From: an uncultured Bacillota bacterium
GTDB lineage: Bacteria > Bacillota_I > Bacilli_A > RF39 > UBA660
DNA length: 64,000 nt
Reading direction: 5' to 3'
Assembly: GCA_900317975.1 (NCBI GenBank)
Contig: ONIZ01000001.1
Coordinates: 62,001 to 126,000, forward strand
Positions within the stretch are counted from its first letter, which is position 1, and each line of letters starts with the position of its first letter. This document shows positions 61,501-64,000 of this stretch, piece by piece. The translations under genes and the position numbers were made by a program. The notes beneath the pieces were generated by a model. The model saw nothing but the letters and a program-made list of their open reading frames with translations. It had not been told where the DNA came from and made no database searches.

Positions 61501-61971
61501 ATGAAGAAGACAAACATATTAGTAGTATTTGACTATGGAGATACTCCTGATTCCAAATATGTACAAGAACTTAATAACGTATTGAACAAGAACAAATACA
61601 ATATCATATCAGAATATTATGCCCAATACAGTCCTAAAGAAGCTAAGACAGATATTGAAAACATTTCAAGGGAAAAGAAGATTGATATCTATGTAGGTAT
61701 TGGACTTGGTGGATATATTTTGACTTTATTAGATAATGATTTCAAGAAGATATTGATAGATCCTATATTTGATCCTGAGACAGAACTTAAAGACATTCCT
61801 GCTCATGTAATTGATTTCTATAAGAAAGACAAAATAGAAATGAAGAACAAAAACATTATAACTATGTTTATTGATAAAATCCCTAATGGATATAAAGATA
61901 TAACAGATGTGGCTAATATTCATGAAGAAGACATCTACAAGACTATAAAGAACATAATAGAAAAATCATAA
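61501..61971 (+). CDS. Alpha/beta-hydrolase-like protein lacking the nucleophile
   Basis: 156 residues. The layout resembles small esterases of the YqiA/UPF0227 kind: an N-terminal strand (NILVVFDYGDTPDS), a helix, a strand and nucleophile elbow Y-V-G-I-G-L-G-G-Y, then I-D-P-I-F-D-P and a late strand. The elbow has Gly where the family has the catalytic Ser (G-x-S-x-G-G), so the protein is probably inactive or works differently. It starts 19 bases after nrdG and may be co-transcribed with it. Confidence 0.6.
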   Translation: MKKTNILVVFDYGDTPDSKYVQELNNVLNKNKYNIISEYYAQYSPKEAKTDIENISREKKIDIYVGIGLGGYILTLLDNDFKKILIDPIFDPETELKDIPAHVIDFYKKDKIEMKNKNIITMFIDKIPNGYKDITDVANIHEEDIYKTIKNIIEKS

Positions 61972-61972
61972 A

Positions 61973-61990
61973 ATTATTTTTAATAAAATA
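61973..61990 (+). promoter_or_regulatory. Candidate promoter
   Basis: ATTATTTTTAATAAAATA, about 18 bases upstream of a leader-bearing gene. Same element as elsewhere. Confidence 0.5.
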
Positions 61991-62007
61991 TAAATATATA
62001 CAAGAAT

Positions 62008-62319
62008 ATGAAGAATATAACAGAAAAAATATATGAAAATCAGCATTCATTATTTGGTGAAATTCAAAATGAAATAGAAAAGAATGCAGCATATCAGTCT
62101 TTTGACTATTCAGCAGGTTCTAAAAAATATAAGAATGGATTTATGATGTATAATAAAGATCAGGAATTTGTTTCTATAGTTGCATTCAATAAATATACTG
62201 ATCTTAATGAATTATTTGGTAATGATATTGACTATAAAGCACTAGAATCATTGAAGCCTGGTGAATATAGTGATATTGATGAACATGACTCTATTTGCAA
62301 ATATATTAAGATATGGTAA
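62008..62319 (+). CDS. Leader-like hypothetical protein (MKNITEKIYE)
   Basis: 103 residues. The leader deviates at position 7 (Lys for Tyr) but keeps M-K-N-I and the I-Y-E cut site after residue 10. The mature part starts Q-H-S-L-F-G-E and is alpha/beta with acidic patches (YSDIDEHDSICKYIKIW at the end). No family recognised. First of a second cluster of leader genes running to the window end. Confidence 0.66.
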   Translation: MKNITEKIYENQHSLFGEIQNEIEKNAAYQSFDYSAGSKKYKNGFMMYNKDQEFVSIVAFNKYTDLNELFGNDIDYKALESLKPGEYSDIDEHDSICKYIKIW

Positions 62320-62327
62320 AATAGTTT

Positions 62328-63002
62328 ATGAAGAAACTAAATCAGTTTATAACAGAAAAGTTTAGACTTTCAAAAGACAATCTTAATTCTAAATATAACT
62401 ATTTCCCAGAAACAAGAGATGAACTAAGAGATTTAATTGATAAATTAATTAAAGAAAGAGGTAATGATGCAGATCTTAATGATATAGATACTTCTAAGAT
62501 TACAGATATGTCTTTTTTATTTAGTGATTCTAAGTTTAATGGAGATATATCTGAATGGGATGTAAGTAATGTTGAAAATATGGAAAGTATGTTTGATAAA
62601 TCCATTTTTAACGGAGATATATCTGGATGGGATGTTAGTAATGTTAAGTACATGGACTGGATGTTTTCTGACTCATACTTTAATGGGGATATATCTAGTT
62701 GGAACGTTACAAATGTTACTAATATGTTTGCAATGTTTTATCTGTCAAAATTTAATGAAGATATATCTAATTGGAATGTTAGTAATGTTAAAAATATGGG
62801 TAGTATGTTTGAAAACTGTATTTTTAACGGAGATATCTCTCAATGGGATGTTAGCAATGTTAAGAATATGCAAGAAATGTTTTATAATTCTAAATTCAAT
62901 GGAGACATATCTCAATGGAATGTAAGTAATGTTGAAAAAATGAATGATATATTTCGAAGTTGTCCATTAGAACAGAATCCACCCAAATGGTATAAAAAAT
63001 AA
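62328..63002 (+). CDS. Leader-bearing BspA/DUF285-type repeat protein, paralog 1
   Basis: 224 residues. Leader MKKLNQFITE, cut site I-T-E|K. A 45-residue spacer follows, then about six 24-25-residue repeats of the form F-N-G-D-I-S-x-W-D/N-V-S-N-V-x-x-M-x-x-M-F (about 60-210), ending N-P-P-K-W-Y-K-K. These are DUF285/BspA-like leucine-rich-type repeats common on surface proteins of gut bacteria. In a phage capsid they are unexpected. They could bind proteins once delivered, or have been taken from a host surface gene. Confidence 0.8.
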   Translation: MKKLNQFITEKFRLSKDNLNSKYNYFPETRDELRDLIDKLIKERGNDADLNDIDTSKITDMSFLFSDSKFNGDISEWDVSNVENMESMFDKSIFNGDISGWDVSNVKYMDWMFSDSYFNGDISSWNVTNVTNMFAMFYLSKFNEDISNWNVSNVKNMGSMFENCIFNGDISQWDVSNVKNMQEMFYNSKFNGDISQWNVSNVEKMNDIFRSCPLEQNPPKWYKK

Positions 63003-63021
63003 CATAAACTAATATATATAT

Positions 63022-63696
63022 ATGAAGAAACTAAATCAGTTTATAACGGAAAAGTTTAGGCTTTCAAAAGACAATCTTAATTCTAAATATAACTATTTCC
63101 CAGAGACAAGAGATGAACTTCAAAAATTAGTAAAAAAATTGATTAAAGAAAGAGGTAATAATGCTGATCTAAATGATATAGATACTTCTGAAATTACTGA
63201 TATGTTCGGTATATTTTCTTGGGAAAAATTCAATGGAGATATATCAGAATGGAATGTAAGTAATGTTGAAAATATGAATACAATGTTCATGCATTCTAAA
63301 TTTAACGGAGATATATCTAAATGGAATGTAAGTAAAGTTGAAAACATGCATGGAATGTTTGCTGGCGCCGAATTTGATGGAGATGTTTCTAAATGGAATG
63401 TTAGTAATGTTAAATATGCTGGGTATATGTTTAGTGGTTCTAAATTCAATGGAGATATATCTAATTGGAATGTAAGCAATGTTGAAAACATGGAAGCTAT
63501 GTTTAAAGATTCTATATTTAACAGAGATATTTCTCAGTGGGATATAAGTAATGTTAAAAATATGAAAGAGATGTTTTTGGGATCTGAATTCAATCAAGAT
63601 ATATCTAATTGGAATACATCTAATGTTAAAGATATGAGATATATGTTTAATAATTCGCCATTAGCAAAAAATCCGCCCGCATGGTATAAAGAATAA
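63022..63696 (+). CDS. Leader-bearing BspA/DUF285-type repeat protein, paralog 2
   Basis: 224 residues, the same length and plan as the gene before it. The first about 100 bases are nearly identical to paralog 1, with mostly silent differences. The repeats have diverged more (for example G-A-E-F-D-G-D-V-S-K-W). It ends N-P-P-A-W-Y-K-E. Conserved leader DNA with faster-changing repeats suggests selection for new binding surfaces. The spacer between the two genes is 19 bases. Confidence 0.8.
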   Translation: MKKLNQFITEKFRLSKDNLNSKYNYFPETRDELQKLVKKLIKERGNNADLNDIDTSEITDMFGIFSWEKFNGDISEWNVSNVENMNTMFMHSKFNGDISKWNVSKVENMHGMFAGAEFDGDVSKWNVSNVKYAGYMFSGSKFNGDISNWNVSNVENMEAMFKDSIFNRDISQWDISNVKNMKEMFLGSEFNQDISNWNTSNVKDMRYMFNNSPLAKNPPAWYKE

Positions 63697-63718
63697 AATC
63701 AAGAATATAATAATATAT

Positions 63719-63907
63719 ATGAAAGAAATTAATGTAATATGTGTTGAAGACTTAAGTGTCAACAGAAAAGACATAAACATTACATTTAGAAAGAATGAAG
63801 AATATTCTGCTTCAAGAATAAACAGTAAATGGTGGATAGTGGAGCAGATAGGGATAGATAATGAGACATATGAAAAATATTTTATAGAAAAAATAAGTAA
63901 TAAATAA
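63719..63907 (+). CDS. Hypothetical small protein
   Basis: 62 residues, mixed charge, one beta-rich domain (EEYSASRINSKWWIVEQIG). It starts with MKEINVICVED, not the packaging leader. It lies two bases before the next start. No family recognised. Confidence 0.6.
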   Translation: MKEINVICVEDLSVNRKDINITFRKNEEYSASRINSKWWIVEQIGIDNETYEKYFIEKISNK

Positions 63908-63909
63908 AA

Positions 63910-64000
63910 ATGAAGCAAATAAATGAATATCTGCAAGGAGGAAATACTTTTAAGAATGAAGTAAGATACTCTAAATCTGATTGGGAAAAATGGAAGAAAG
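63910..64000 (+). CDS. Leader-like gene, truncated by window end
   Basis: 30 codons visible. The N-terminus MKQINEYLQGG resembles the leader up to residue 8 but lacks the E at the cut site, so packaging is uncertain. The following residues (NTFKNEVRYSKSDWEKWKK) are basic and aromatic. The gene continues past the window. Confidence 0.55.
   Translation, partial: MKQINEYLQGGNTFKNEVRYSKSDWEKWKK

Noticed and set aside
62399-63597. Minus-strand open frames opposite the BspA-type repeat genes
   Set aside because: Produced by the repeated codons of the plus-strand repeats; the translated strings repeat in step with them.
1-64000. Alternative genetic code (amber recoding as in some very large gut phages)
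   Set aside because: Genes end with TAA, TAG and TGA at sensible positions (for example TAG at 25752 and 53175, TGA at 12627), and no long gene contains in-frame TAG.
1-64000. tRNA genes, integrase or lysogeny module
   Set aside because: No cloverleaf with a TTCGA-type arm and acceptor pairing, and no recombinase or repressor pattern was found.

Overview
This window is part of the genome of a large, AT-rich, contractile-tailed (T4-like) bacteriophage. It carries a prohead protease/scaffold, a gp23-like major capsid protein, a long tail sheath, two tail-tube paralogs, a 3,234-residue tail or adhesin protein, a UvsW-like helicase, a gp32-like ssDNA-binding protein, and an anaerobic ribonucleotide reductase (NrdD/NrdG). 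Start codons mostly sit behind A/T-rich leaders with little Shine-Dalgarno signal. That, and the relatedness I perceive to gut Bacteroidota phage proteins, points to a Bacteroidota host in an anoxic habitat; this is inference. TAA, TAG and TGA all act as stops, so the code is standard. I saw no tRNA, integrase or CRISPR array.

Layout. 1-1.9 kb: end of a virion protein and two small genes. 1.9-5.9 kb: a MoxR-type AAA+ ATPase paired with a metallopeptidase/VWA protein. 6.0-20.1 kb: a long run of mostly short, mostly unrecognised genes, nearly all starting with the same 10-residue leader (consensus M-K-S-[LI]-x-x-Y-I-x-E), interrupted only by a holin-like gene and a zinc-ribbon gene. 20.1-31 kb: a minus-strand gene, protease-scaffold fusion, major capsid protein, SprT-like protease, sheath, two tube proteins. 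31-46.7 kb: giant adhesin-like protein and fibre-like proteins. 46.8-53.6 kb: exported nuclease, UvsW, SSB, SEC-C and DHH proteins. 53.6-61.5 kb: nrdD in several pieces with a group I intron and a homing endonuclease, then nrdG. 61.5-64 kb: more leader-bearing genes, two with BspA/DUF285-type repeats.

Main discovery candidate. The shared leader matches in length, position and cleavage signature (I/L-x-E) the capsid-targeting sequence of the T4 internal head proteins, which the gp21 protease removes. At least 28 genes here carry it or a close variant. I infer that the phage packages a large set of proteins in its capsid for delivery with the DNA. Some carry recognisable enzyme folds (ADP-ribosyltransferase-like, HAD phosphatase, ligase-type nucleotidyltransferase). 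The array shows recent tandem duplication, swapped gene ends and aborted copies, so it looks like a fast-evolving cargo island. The protease expected to process it is encoded directly downstream, fused to a scaffold whose 12-residue repeats carry similar candidate cut sites.

Second candidate. NrdD is split into three separately started polypeptides, and the middle one is also interrupted by a 350-nt group I intron. Its splice sites can be placed to the base from protein continuity, a P1 helix with a U-G pair, and a terminal G. A Vsr-like (EDxHD-type) homing endonuclease lies in the first split. Transcription appears organised in blocks: hairpin terminators whose T-tract often runs into a recurrent TTATTTTTAATTATA element, probably a phage promoter.
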